Assembly: GCA_964508055.1 (NCBI GenBank)
Contig: CAZDRI010000003.1
Location: 1 to 64,000 of the forward strand
Length of the DNA stretch: 64,000 nucleotides
Direction: 5' to 3'
Source: CAZDRI01 sp964508055
Lineage (GTDB): Bacteria; Pseudomonadota; Gammaproteobacteria; PS1; Pseudothioglobaceae
Part shown: piece by piece, positions 6,844 through 15,230 of the stretch
Position numbering within the stretch: the first letter of the stretch is position 1
How the letters are laid out: the number at the start of each line of letters is the position of its first letter
Program-made: the position numbers and the translations under genes
The notes under the pieces: model-generated
The model's database searches: none
What the model was told of the DNA's origin: nothing
What the model saw: the letters and a program-made list of their open reading frames with translations, nothing else

Positions 6844-8223
6844 TTACTTATGAACTCCTAATTTATCTCTCCAACCTGGGAAGATATTATCAGCATCACT
6901 AGGGAACGACTCAAAAGCACGAGCAAATTCTTTGTGCTCTTTAGCGTATTCAATTGGGTCTGCTCCTGATTTCCAACAATCATAAGCTTGTCTTAGTGAT
7001 GTTGCACCTGCAGCAGGGCTATCAATATGACCGTATGAACCACCGCCCGCAGTATTGATAACATTACCATGCCCAAGATTTTCAAAAAATCCAGGTAAAC
7101 GAAGTGCGTTCATACCACCTGAGATAATTGGAGTAGTAGGCTTCATACCATACCATTCTTGATGGTAAGCAGGACCAGTATATGAATCTCTTTCAATAAT
7201 ATAAGCTATTGCTCTATCATCTTTAGCTCCTTCCATTTTCCCATACCCCATTGTGCCTACATGAATACCTGATGCACCTTGTAGGCGAGACATTTTAGCT
7301 AATACATAAGCAGTATAACCTCTTTTTGCTGAAGGAGATGTTACCGCACCATGACCTGCACGGTGATAATGTAAATATTGACCAGGATAGTTTCTTCTAG
7401 CAGTAGTTACCATGCCAGGACCACCAACATAGCCATCCACTAAAAGCGCCACATGATCAGCAAACTCACCAAAAGCTTCTAAAATATAATCACCTCTTGC
7501 TAACATTTCATAATGATCATCAGCAGTAATGTTAGCTGAGAATAATTTTGCTTCACCGGTTTCATCTTGAGCTTTTTTCATTGCATCTACTACTAAAGGA
7601 ATTACTTTTTTAGTAGGACAAAATACTTGGTTACCTTGAGGTTCATCATTTTTAATAAAATCACCGCCTAACCAGAATTGATATGCAGCCTCTGCAAATG
7701 GCTCTGGTCTTAAACCTAATTTAGGCTTAATAATTGTCCCAGCAATATAGCCTCCACTTTCTAAAGGGCGACCTAAAATACGCCATAAATCAGATATATC
7801 AACAGAAGGACCATCAAATAACTGAATAGCACGAGGGGGCATATAAAAATCATACATTTTGGCATGCTCAACATCTCCCATTCCTTGATTATTACCAATA
7901 GTTAGAGTTAAAAATGACACTAACATCAAACGACCATCTTTTATATTTCTATCAAATAAATCTATAGGATAAGCAATACGCATCTCTTCAGTTGCTTCAT
8001 CTATATGATATACAAGCGCATCTATCCCTTTAGTGAAATCATCAGTAGTTGATACTTCTACATTAGTTCCAGTTGATGATTCTGCTGCAAAATGTGCTGC
8101 AACTTCTAAATAACCATAACCCTTAGCAGGCTTCATTTTATAAGCACATAAAATATGTCCGCCGTCTTTAATTAAATCTTCTTCTTTTAAAGATAAATCA
8201 CTATAACGATTTGATTGGTCCAT
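6844..8223 (-). CDS. cbbM: Ribulose-1,5-bisphosphate carboxylase, form II (CbbM)
   Basis: Fixes CO2 onto ribulose-1,5-bisphosphate in the Calvin cycle. At 459 residues it fits the form II large-subunit-only type. Catalytic elements fall at the classical Rhodospirillum rubrum positions: Lys166 in GTIIKPK, the carbamylated Lys191 with Asp193 and Glu194 in GGDFIKNDE, the loop-6 lysine in [10 protein letters not shown], and [10 protein letters not shown] near 287. A strong Shine-Dalgarno (AGGAGAGAG) precedes the start. Transcription ends at the hairpin at 6797-6829. It stands alone, divergent from cbbR; no cbbQ/cbbO activase genes adjoin it, unlike many form II loci. Confidence 0.97.
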   Translation of the reverse strand: MDQSNRYSDLSLKEEDLIKDGGHILCAYKMKPAKGYGYLEVAAHFAAESSTGTNVEVSTTDDFTKGIDALVYHIDEATEEMRIAYPIDLFDRNIKDGRLMLVSFLTLTIGNNQGMGDVEHAKMYDFYMPPRAIQLFDGPSVDISDLWRILGRPLESGGYIAGTIIKPKLGLRPEPFAEAAYQFWLGGDFIKNDEPQGNQVFCPTKKVIPLVVDAMKKAQDETGEAKLFSANITADDHYEMLARGDYILEAFGEFADHVALLVDGYVGGPGMVTTARRNYPGQYLHYHRAGHGAVTSPSAKRGYTAYVLAKMSRLQGASGIHVGTMGYGKMEGAKDDRAIAYIIERDSYTGPAYHQEWYGMKPTTPIISGGMNALRLPGFFENLGHGNVINTAGGGSYGHIDSPAAGATSLRQAYDCWKSGADPIEYAKEHKEFARAFESFPSDADNIFPGWRDKLGVHK

Positions 8224-8280
8224 TTACTCTCTCCTATTAAATTAAAAATACGCTAATTTTATAAGCCAACAATAATAATG

Positions 8281-8308
8281 TAAAATAATATTTTTTTATA
8301 AAATAATA
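8281..8308. promoter_or_regulatory. Direct repeat in the cbbM-cbbR spacer, possible CbbR site
   Basis: TAAAATAATA occurs at 8281-8290 and again at 8299-8308, 18 bases apart, in the 95-bp spacer between the divergent cbbM and cbbR genes. LysR-type regulators usually bind AT-rich dyads in exactly such spacers. The sequence here is so AT-rich that chance repeats are likely, hence low confidence. Confidence 0.3.
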
Positions 8309-8318
8309 AATATTTTTT

Positions 8319-9194
8319 ATGATTAATTACACTGTAAAACAACTATATAGTTATGAGGCTTTAATTCGGTTAGCAAGTTTTACTAGGGCAGCTAACGAAT
8401 TAAATATAACGCAACCTGCAATATATATGCAAATACAGCAATTAGAAAATAATCTTAGCACTAAACTTTACGATATAGCTGGCAAAAGGGTAAATCCAAC
8501 CTATGTAGGTGAGATTTTTTATAAAAACGCAAAAGATATTATTGACAAATTAGAAATAACCAAGCAAAGTGTAAATGAGCTTATAAACCCTAATACTGGC
8601 CATTTAAAAATTGCAGTTGCAACTACAGCAAATTTATTTGTATCAAAACTATTAGTGAAGTTTAGGAAAAAACATCCAAAAATATCATTTCATTTAGAAG
8701 TAACCAACCGCAGGTCATTACTTGATAATTTGAAAAACAATGTAGCAGATTTAGTAATAATGGGTGAACCGCCAAATGAAGATAACATAATATATACTAA
8801 ATTTATGGAAAACCCTCTAATTGCAATAGTCCACCCAAAACATCACTTATTAAAATTAAAGAGCATTGATGTTAGCAAATTAGAAAATGAGATTTTAATA
8901 TCTCGTGAACAAGGTTCAGGCACTAGAAATACTATAGAAAAAAGAATAGGGCTTAGTCTTAATAGTGATTTTGAGATGAACTCTAATGAAGCTATTGTCC
9001 AAGCTGTAGAGGCAGGACTTGGTATAGGCTTTGTATCTGAACATACTGTGAAATTAGAGCTTGAAGCTAATAAGATTAAAAAACTTGATATTAAAGGCTT
9101 TCCAATTATGCGCTATTGGTATATTGTCTATAATAAAAATAAATACTTATCTCCTATTGCGAAAAAATTTCAAGCATTTGTGTTATTAAAATAA
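8319..9194 (+). CDS. cbbR: LysR-type regulator of RuBisCO (CbbR)
   Basis: A 291-residue LysR-family regulator: winged HTH at about 1-62 (ALIRLASFTRAANELNITQPAIYMQI is its core, split here by the recognition helix) and a periplasmic-binding-like effector domain from about 90 on. The divergent position next to cbbM is the classical cbbR arrangement, and CbbR proteins activate cbb genes in response to metabolites such as NADPH or RuBP. The 95-bp spacer should hold its operators. The specific name rests on position; the LysR call is secure. Confidence 0.85.
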   Translation: MINYTVKQLYSYEALIRLASFTRAANELNITQPAIYMQIQQLENNLSTKLYDIAGKRVNPTYVGEIFYKNAKDIIDKLEITKQSVNELINPNTGHLKIAVATTANLFVSKLLVKFRKKHPKISFHLEVTNRRSLLDNLKNNVADLVIMGEPPNEDNIIYTKFMENPLIAIVHPKHHLLKLKSIDVSKLENEILISREQGSGTRNTIEKRIGLSLNSDFEMNSNEAIVQAVEAGLGIGFVSEHTVKLELEANKIKKLDIKGFPIMRYWYIVYNKNKYLSPIAKKFQAFVLLK

Positions 9195-9200
9195 TAGAAT

Positions 9201-9250
9201 AATACTATTGCAAAACAGCTTATTGGGGATGGAGTTTGAGGAATAGTATT
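9201..9250. repeat. 50-bp element bounded by AATACTATT/AATAGTATT, containing a 37-bp dispersed repeat
   Basis: AATACTATT (9201-9209) and AATAGTATT (9242-9250) are perfect inverted ends. Bases 9205-9241 recur exactly, in inverted orientation, at 58413-58449. The element lies between the convergent ends of cbbR and the MscS gene and is followed by TTTATT, so it might also terminate transcription. No coding capacity. Confidence 0.7.
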
Positions 9251-9269
9251 TTTATTAGAGACTTTAAGA

Positions 9270-10346
9270 TTAATTTTTATGATATCTAACAGCAGTTGGA
9301 TATGCAATTTCTGCATTATGCTTAGTTATAATTTTGTTTATTTTTAATAATACATCTTCTTTGATTTGATTATATTCTGCCCAAACTTTAGTTTTAGCAA
9401 AAGCATAGATAAAGAAATCAACAGAGTATTCAGAAAATTTCTTTAAGTTAACCATAATAATATGTTTATTATCAATACCATCATGCTTTTCAAGCATAGT
9501 TTTTATATCCTTTAAAATATTCTCAATATTATTTATATCTTCGTATCTTATGCCAATAGTTTCGTTAATTCTTCTATTAATCATCCTTGATGGTGTTTCT
9601 ATTGATACTGTGGAAAATATTGAGTTAGGCACATAAACAGGATTATTACTAAATGTTCTTATTCTTGTTACTCTCCAGCCAATATCTTCTACTGTGCCTT
9701 CAATGTTTTTTGAGTTTATTCGTATCCAATCCCCGATGCTAAAAGGTTTATCAATATGCAGCATAAATCCGCCAAAAATATTTGCCAACATATCTTTTGC
9801 TGAAAATGCAACAACCATTCCCCCTAAACCACCAAAAGTTAAAATAGCTGTTACTGAATAACCAAGAGATTGGGCGATAACTATTAAAACTACAAATATA
9901 ATAAATATTTTTAAAACTTTAGCACTAATAACTACTGAGTCTTTCTTATCTTTAAATTTATTAGTTATAAATTCTTTTTCTACAGCATTAATAAACCTAA
10001 GTATTAGCCATAATAAAATAACAGATATACCTATTAAATATATCTTTGATAAAAAGTTAAGTTTTAATACAAAAAAATTATCTATAAGGTTTATAGATAA
10101 TATTAAAAATGAAAACCATAATCCTAATCTAAATGGTGACTTTATGGAATATAAAACAATATCATCAAAGCTGTTTTTAGTTTTATTAAAAGTTTTAGCA
10201 ATTTTGCTGCTAATAAAGATAAATAATATATCAATAATAAAAAAAACTAAAAAAGCTATTATTAACTTTGTCCATATACCACTTTGTATTATATATTCAA
10301 TCATATTATTTAACCTAATGATACAAGCATTATTGTCATCTATCAT
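9270..10346 (-). CDS. Small-conductance mechanosensitive channel family protein (MscS-like)
   Basis: An inner-membrane channel protein of up to 358 residues that opens under membrane tension to release solutes. It has four predicted membrane segments (about 15-40, 70-90, 100-120, 140-165), then the MscS pore helix region (TAILTFGGLGGMVVAFSAKD) and the beta domain (KPFSIGDWIRI, EDIGWRVTRIRTF, PNSIFS). The longer start at 10346 lacks a Shine-Dalgarno. Met15 at 10304 is preceded by AGGTTAAATAAT and may be the true start. It is convergent with cbbR and separated from it by the 9201-9250 repeat. Confidence 0.85.
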   Translation of the reverse strand: MIDDNNACIIRLNNMIEYIIQSGIWTKLIIAFLVFFIIDILFIFISSKIAKTFNKTKNSFDDIVLYSIKSPFRLGLWFSFLILSINLIDNFFVLKLNFLSKIYLIGISVILLWLILRFINAVEKEFITNKFKDKKDSVVISAKVLKIFIIFVVLIVIAQSLGYSVTAILTFGGLGGMVVAFSAKDMLANIFGGFMLHIDKPFSIGDWIRINSKNIEGTVEDIGWRVTRIRTFSNNPVYVPNSIFSTVSIETPSRMINRRINETIGIRYEDINNIENILKDIKTMLEKHDGIDNKHIIMVNLKKFSEYSVDFFIYAFAKTKVWAEYNQIKEDVLLKINKIITKHNAEIAYPTAVRYHKN

Positions 10347-10424
10347 AAAAAAAACAACTTTATATTTTTATTTTCTTAGTACATAATGTGATAATGCGTT
10401 TTGCTTATATTGTTAGTAAATAAG

Positions 10425-11015
10425 CTAACGGCTATTAATTTTATCTTCTTCTTTAGCTAAAATCCTTTTAATATTTGCTCTATGAGTTATAAATATAACT
10501 ATGCAAATAATAGTTAAAACTATAGATGAATTTACATCGTAAGTATAAAAGTAAAAATAAAAAGGTGTTAAAAATGCTGTAACCAACGCTGATAGTGAAG
10601 ATACTTTTATTATTTTTGCCATTATAAGCCATGTTAAGCTACTTAAAAATCCAACAACTGGCACAATACCAAAAAGTATGCCAAAAAATGTTGCAACCCC
10701 TTTTCCCCCTTTAAATTTAAAAAACACTGGATAGACATGTCCTATAAAAGCAGCCATACCTGCTACTATAGATATAAACATACTAAAACCTAAAAACTTA
10801 GCTACTAACACTGGCACAAGCCCTTTTAATATGTCTCCAATAAGGGTTATAAAAGCTGCTTTTTTTCCTGCTATTCTTAATACATTAGTAGCGCCAGGAT
10901 TGTGTGAACCTTGACCTCTAGGGTCTGAAAATCTCATAATCTTAGATACAATAATTGCACTTGATATTGAGCCTAACAAATAAGATGCCAAAAATAAAAT
11001 CAATTTAAGTAACAT
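10425..11015 (-). CDS. plsY: Glycerol-3-phosphate acyltransferase PlsY
   Basis: Transfers the acyl group from acyl-phosphate to glycerol-3-phosphate, the first step of phospholipid synthesis, as an integral inner-membrane enzyme. The 196 residues show the three signature loops: GSISSAIIVSK and RFSDPRGQGSHNPGATNVLR, then GHVYPVFFKFKGGKGVATFFG, then THRANIKRI. It is divergent from folB-folK with a 29-bp gap. In many gammaproteobacteria plsY neighbours folB, which fits here. Confidence 0.95.
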   Translation of the reverse strand: MLLKLILFLASYLLGSISSAIIVSKIMRFSDPRGQGSHNPGATNVLRIAGKKAAFITLIGDILKGLVPVLVAKFLGFSMFISIVAGMAAFIGHVYPVFFKFKGGKGVATFFGILFGIVPVVGFLSSLTWLIMAKIIKVSSLSALVTAFLTPFYFYFYTYDVNSSIVLTIICIVIFITHRANIKRILAKEEDKINSR

Positions 11016-11044
11016 AATAGCTTTTCCAAATTAAACCGTCAAAT

Positions 11045-11887
11045 ATGCAAGATGTTATTTTTATAAAAGGATTAAAGGCTGATACTATCATTGGTATTTA
11101 TGACTGGGAAAAAAAAATAAGACAAGATATTGTACTAGATTTAAAAATAGCTGTTGACATAAAAAAAGCCTCAATGCTTGATGATATTGAACATACCTTA
11201 AATTATAAATCTATTTCTAAAAAATTAGTTAAATATATAAAAGAAAGTAAAATTGAGCTAGTAGAAACTTTAGCTGAGAATATATGCAATGTTGTATTAG
11301 CTGAATGTAATGTTAAATGGGTGAAACTAAAGTTAAATAAAGGTAAAGCATTATCTGATGCTGATAATGTAGGTGTCATTATAAAAAGGTATAAAAAAAC
11401 AAATATTCATGTAAATATTGGTAGTAATATCAATCGTGATACTAATATTAAAAAAGCTTTAGAATTATTAAATAAGAATTTTAAAAATATAACCACTTCG
11501 TCAATATATGAAAGTGAGGCTATAGGCTTTGAGGGCAATGCTTTTTATAATATAGGAGTGAATATCTTTACAACTAAGTCGTGTAAAAAAATATTGAAAA
11601 TACTCAATGATATTGAAAAGAAAATGGGTAGGGACAAAACAAAACCTAAATTTTCCGATAGAAATATTGACTTAGATTTAGTTCTTTACGGAGATATGAT
11701 AAATAAAACTCTTAATATTCCAAGAAATGATATTACTAAATATGCTTTTACTTTAGCTCCTATAGTAGAGCTTATGCCTAATAAGCTACATCCAAAATTG
11801 CAAAAAACTTTTAAAGAAATTTATTCTGCTATGCAAAGCAAAGAAAAACAAATACTAAAAACACTTGATATTAGTTTAATAAGATGA
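11045..11887 (+). CDS. folB-folK: Bifunctional dihydroneopterin aldolase / HPPK (FolB-FolK fusion)
   Basis: One 280-residue frame carries two consecutive folate enzymes. Residues 1-118 match FolB (FIKGLKADTIIGIYDWEK; LNYKSISK; the ETLAENIC helix), which cleaves dihydroneopterin to 6-hydroxymethyl-dihydropterin. Residues 120-280 match FolK (HVNIGSNINR; TSSIYESEAIGF; KFSDRNIDLDLVLYGD; LAPIVELMP), which pyrophosphorylates that product. The fusion joins successive steps, so direct hand-over of the intermediate is possible. No stop or frame break lies between the parts. Its end overlaps rsmE (ATGA). Confidence 0.9.
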   Translation: MQDVIFIKGLKADTIIGIYDWEKKIRQDIVLDLKIAVDIKKASMLDDIEHTLNYKSISKKLVKYIKESKIELVETLAENICNVVLAECNVKWVKLKLNKGKALSDADNVGVIIKRYKKTNIHVNIGSNINRDTNIKKALELLNKNFKNITTSSIYESEAIGFEGNAFYNIGVNIFTTKSCKKILKILNDIEKKMGRDKTKPKFSDRNIDLDLVLYGDMINKTLNIPRNDITKYAFTLAPIVELMPNKLHPKLQKTFKEIYSAMQSKEKQILKTLDISLIR

Positions 11888-12609
11888 GAATACCAAGAGT
11901 TTATATAAATAAAAAGTTAAAACCTAAATCAAATGTTGCACTAGATAAAGACACAAGGAATTATTTATTTAAAGTCCTAAGATTAAAAGAAAATAACAAG
12001 CTAACCTTATTTAACTCTAATGGCTTTGATTATCCAGCAAAAATTAAAAAAACTAACAAAAATTTCATTATTGAAATATTAGCTAAAATTAAAAATAACA
12101 AGGCATCAAGCCTAAACATAACCATACTACAAGGCATAGCTAAGGGTAGCAAAATGGATTTGATAGTAAAAAAAGCAACTGAGTTAGGAGCAAATAAACT
12201 TGTCCCTTTAATCACATCAAGAACTATAGTAAAGTTAAATGAAGATAAAGCGATAAAAAGACAAAAACACTGGCAGAAAATTGCAATCAGTAGCTCAGAA
12301 CAATGCGGTAGAGCAACAATACTAAAAATTTTAAAACCTATAAAATTAGATAAGTATCTAGCAGAAAACACCTTAAATGGCAGCGGCTTTATACTTCACC
12401 CTAAGGCTAGTAAAGATTTATTTTGTTATGAAAGTAATAAAAATGTAACTATACTTATAGGTCCTGAAGGCGGACTTAGTGATTTTGAAGCTGATATGGC
12501 TACTGTAAAAAACTTCAAACCGTTGTTATTAACTAACAGAATTTTAAGAACTGAAACCGCTGCAGTTGTAGCTATTTCTCAATTAGACTTATTATGGAGA
12601 ACAATATGA
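11884..12609 (+). CDS. rsmE: 16S rRNA m3U1498 methyltransferase RsmE
   Basis: A 241-residue SPOUT-class methyltransferase that methylates U1498 of 16S rRNA. The C-terminal knot motifs are clear: ILIGPEGGLSDFE and the final LTNRILRTETAAVVAISQ. The N-terminal part is a PUA-like RNA-binding domain (IPRVYINKKL; YLFKVLRLKENN). It overlaps the folB-folK stop by four bases and its own stop overlaps the start of the DUF4202 gene, so the three form a translationally coupled set. Confidence 0.95.
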   Translation: MRIPRVYINKKLKPKSNVALDKDTRNYLFKVLRLKENNKLTLFNSNGFDYPAKIKKTNKNFIIEILAKIKNNKASSLNITILQGIAKGSKMDLIVKKATELGANKLVPLITSRTIVKLNEDKAIKRQKHWQKIAISSSEQCGRATILKILKPIKLDKYLAENTLNGSGFILHPKASKDLFCYESNKNVTILIGPEGGLSDFEADMATVKNFKPLLLTNRILRTETAAVVAISQLDLLWRTI

Positions 12610-13187
12610 CTGAAAATATTAAAGAAAAAGCGTTAAAAATGATAGAAGATGCGCATAATGAAGACCCCAACACTAAAAACGGTGTAGCCGAAGAACAGCT
12701 TTATGCGGATAGAATGAGTAAGTGGCTACACAAAGTAGATGAAAACGCCTCAGATTTATACAAATTGGCTGCAAGATGTCAACATTTATACCGTTGGAAA
12801 ATAAAAAGAACTAATTATTCAATGGATAAAAAAGGCTATTATCAATGGCGGTATAAACTTTATCAATTCCAAGCAGATGAGGCTTATAAAATATTAATCA
12901 AAGCTGGATATAGTGAGCATGATGCTAATCTTGTGAAAAATATGATAAATAAAAAAAACTTAAGAAACAATGCTACCGCACAAGTTTTAGAAGATATTGC
13001 TTGTCTTTGTTTTTTAGAGCATTACCTAGCAGATTTTATTGATAAAAATAAAGATTACAGTGAAGAAAAATGGATTGGAATAATACAAAAAACTTGGAAT
13101 AAAATGAGTGAAAAAGCCCATGAACTAGCTCTTAAAATTAATTATCGTGATTCTGATTTAACACTAATAAAAAAAGCTTTAATGTAA
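12606..13187 (+). CDS. DUF4202 family protein
   Basis: A 193-residue soluble protein. The start at 12606 is preferred over 12594 because it makes an ATGA overlap with rsmE and is preceded by GGAG at 12596-12599. It matches the DUF4202 family: AHNEDP, YADRMSKWL, AARCQHLYRW, the YSMDKKGYYQWR stretch, and LEDIACLCFLEHYLADF. The conserved His, Asp and Arg residues suggest a metal-dependent or nucleotide-binding fold, but no activity is established. The family is frequent in sulfur-oxidising and CO2-fixing proteobacteria. Confidence 0.8.
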   Translation: MTENIKEKALKMIEDAHNEDPNTKNGVAEEQLYADRMSKWLHKVDENASDLYKLAARCQHLYRWKIKRTNYSMDKKGYYQWRYKLYQFQADEAYKILIKAGYSEHDANLVKNMINKKNLRNNATAQVLEDIACLCFLEHYLADFIDKNKDYSEEKWIGIIQKTWNKMSEKAHELALKINYRDSDLTLIKKALM

Positions 13188-13215
13188 AAAGTTGATTGTA
13201 TTGTGGCTTATTATA

Positions 13216-13695
13216 TTAAGTCTTGGTAACAGTTACTATGCTGATAACTTGTATGCCTTCACCTCTCCCAAAAGCTGTTAGCTCTTCACCTGAAGTTGCT
13301 GTTATCCCAATATCGTCAACACTTATATTCACAGTATCTGCAATATTTAGGCGCATATCTTGAATATGAGGATAAATTTTAGGTATTTTAGCTTCAATGC
13401 TAATAGCAATATTATTTATTGTGAAATTATCTAAAAATTCTAAGGCTTTTGCTAAATAAAACTTACTATCACTAATACCAGTGCTTAAAATTTCATCGGC
13501 TACAGCACCTAAGATATTTACTCCTGTTATTGAAGATATAGCGTTTGTTATACTATGGAACACTACATCAGAATCACTGTTACCCTTTAGAGGCGGCTGA
13601 CTTTTAAAAACCACACCTGCTAACTTTAATTGCTTTTTATTGTCTTTAAAATCAAATTTATGAGAATCTTGTCCCAATCCTGTTTTTATAATCAT
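13216..13695 (-). CDS. ispF: 2-C-methyl-D-erythritol 2,4-cyclodiphosphate synthase IspF (divergent type)
   Basis: Cyclises CDP-methylerythritol 2-phosphate in the MEP isoprenoid pathway. The 159 residues keep the zinc ligands (D10, H12, H47) and the C-terminal GRGEGI. Three usual features differ. The HSD motif reads GNSD, with Asn39 in place of the family His. The GDIG...FPDTDP segment is replaced by GVNILGAVADEIL. TTTEKLGF reads TATSGEELTAF. This variant form recalls sequences of candidate-phyla bacteria more than gammaproteobacteria. It overlaps ispD by four bases, the normal order for the pathway pair. Confidence 0.9.
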   Translation of the reverse strand: MIIKTGLGQDSHKFDFKDNKKQLKLAGVVFKSQPPLKGNSDSDVVFHSITNAISSITGVNILGAVADEILSTGISDSKFYLAKALEFLDNFTINNIAISIEAKIPKIYPHIQDMRLNIADTVNISVDDIGITATSGEELTAFGRGEGIQVISIVTVTKT

Positions 13696-14411
13696 TTTTT
13701 CATTAAATAAAAGTTTGCCAAATCTATATCCTCAGGGTGAGTTATTTTAATATTCCTTGTATCTGATTTTACTATTTTTGCTTTCAAACCCAAGTGTTCA
13801 ACAGCTTGTGTTTCATCTGTTATTGTTAGTTTATTATTAACAACCTCTTCTAATGCTTTTTTGATAACCCAAAATCTATACATTTGTGGAGTTTGAGCCT
13901 GATATAAATTATTTCTATCAACAGTTTTTGCTACATAATCAAAATCACCTGCTTTTTTAATAGTATCAACTACTGGAGTGGCAAGTAATCCTCCTACTTC
14001 TTCATTTTTAAGGTTGTCAATTAAATTTAAAACTAACCTCTCACTTATACAAGACCTACATGCATCATGTACTAAAACCCAATCATTATCATTAGCCCAT
14101 TTATCTAAAGCTCTAACAGCATTTAATACAGATATAAACCTCTTATTACCACCATAAACAGTAGTAAGTAATTTTTTATGATTTATGTATTTAGATTCAC
14201 TAAAAAAATTATCTTTTTTATCTATTGCTACAATAAAACCTGCAATCTTTTTAATATTAATAAACTTTTCTAGGGTTGTATCTAAGATTGTTTTACCTGA
14301 TGTAAGTTTTATATATTGTTTTGGAATATTGGATTTTATTCTAGCACCAATACCACTTGCAGGAATAATAAGCCAATATTTATTAATTTGGTAGTTGATA
14401 GTATTTTTCAC
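13692..14411 (-). CDS. ispD: 2-C-methyl-D-erythritol 4-phosphate cytidylyltransferase IspD
   Basis: Attaches CMP to methylerythritol 4-phosphate in the MEP pathway. The 239 residues carry the nucleotide-binding start LIIPASGIGARIKSNIPKQY, WVLVHDACR near 118, and the ATPVVDTIK and QAQTPQMY motifs. The start codon is GTG (14409-14411) and lies inside the 3' end of the ftsB frame, which stops at 14383. The ftsB-ispD-ispF order is common in gammaproteobacteria. Unlike ispF, this protein looks ordinary for the group. Confidence 0.94.
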   Translation of the reverse strand: MKNTINYQINKYWLIIPASGIGARIKSNIPKQYIKLTSGKTILDTTLEKFINIKKIAGFIVAIDKKDNFFSESKYINHKKLLTTVYGGNKRFISVLNAVRALDKWANDNDWVLVHDACRSCISERLVLNLIDNLKNEEVGGLLATPVVDTIKKAGDFDYVAKTVDRNNLYQAQTPQMYRFWVIKKALEEVVNNKLTITDETQAVEHLGLKAKIVKSDTRNIKITHPEDIDLANFYLMKK

Positions 14412-14708
14412 CCTCTTTTATTAAGCCTAAGTTATAGCGGGCTTGACTTTCTAAAACTCTAAAATTAGGATTAACAAAACCATCTACTTCTATTTGTAAT
14501 AATTTATTTTTTCTTGCTAAATCGCTATTTTCAATTTTTATTTTGGTGATTTGTTTTTCTAGAAAAAATATTGATGAATATAGGTTTTCTTTAATTAAAG
14601 ACTGCCAAACAAGGTTTGATAAGATTAATAATAGTACTATAAATACCAGATACCTAAATGGAATAGTTTTTTTTTAGTATTTAAATTAGTTACTTTTTTA
14701 TTAGCCAT
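14383..14708 (-). pseudogene. ftsB: Cell division protein FtsB, broken at a run of nine A
   Basis: The minus strand encodes an FtsB-like product: one membrane helix (FRYLVFIVLLLILSNLVW), then a coiled coil (EKQITKIKIENSDLARKN), ending in GEKYYQLPN just inside ispD. This frame has no ATG, GTG or TTG before the helix. A good ATG at 14708, overlapping the previous gene's stop, opens a basic N-terminal tail (MANKKVTNLN) but in another frame. The two frames would join if the run of nine A (nine T on the plus strand, about 14667-14675) were ten A. It may be a sequencing error, a decayed gene, or a gene rescued by poly-A slippage. FtsB is normally essential. Confidence 0.7.
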
Positions 14709-14928
14709 TTTCCATTGTTTTAGCGTCAGCTTTATCTTGAAAAAACATCCAAATACCTCCACCTACTACATAAACAATAGAAGCAATAACCGCAAATGCT
14801 ACTACATAATTCCCAAGACCTGATATAACCCCAGCATAAGAAAGTAAAATTAATGCTAATGGAAGAACTAAGCCGACAGCTAAGATGCTAAGTAATTGTA
14901 TATGTCCGTTTAATGTGTTATTTTCCAT
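14701..14928 (-). CDS. Small two-helix membrane protein of unknown function
   Basis: A 75-residue protein with two hydrophobic segments (about 10-31 and 39-63) and a charged C-terminus. The second segment holds a Gly-rich VVGGGIWMFF stretch. I do not recognise the family. Its stop codon overlaps the start of the ftsB frame (ATGGCTAA), suggesting coupling to the divisome gene. An AAGGT lies upstream of the start. Membrane topology is inferred from hydrophobicity only. Confidence 0.6.
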   Translation of the reverse strand: MENNTLNGHIQLLSILAVGLVLPLALILLSYAGVISGLGNYVVAFAVIASIVYVVGGGIWMFFQDKADAKTMENG

Positions 14929-15230
14929 AATTCTTTTACCTTTTATAAAATAAATTGATAGATTATACTCTTTTTAAAATATTGTGTGTTTAATACATAC
15001 TAGATATTGCACTTATTATTTTGAAAATTATTTGTTGCTAAGATTAGCAAATAAATAATTTTTTGCTAGCTTAGAGGATAAGATAGGCAAAAAACTAAAT
15101 TATAAGACTCCACATGGGATAATAATAGGGATATTAAAAGATAGTGAAAAGTTGCAAAAGCTATAGCTAAAAAGTGATAATATTAAACAAGTTAAAATAC
15201 TAATATAATCTATAAAAACTAAACTAACTT
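14929..15230. other. Spacer with a possible transposase-tail relic
   Basis: No full gene. On the plus strand, 15059-15166 is an open stretch (KIGKKLNYKTPHGIIIG) that loosely resembles the C-terminal RPRKxLxYKTP motif of IS30-type transposases. It has no start and no upstream continuation. It sits beside the restriction-modification cassette. The similarity is weak and unverified. Confidence 0.25.

Noticed and set aside
7000..8223. A RuBisCO-like protein rather than true RuBisCO
   Set aside because: All catalytic residues, including the carbamylated Lys191 and loop-6 lysine, are present at form II positions.
12030..12371. 113-residue minus-strand open frame
   Set aside because: Lies antisense to rsmE, whose family motifs are clear in the other frame; shadow of a real gene.
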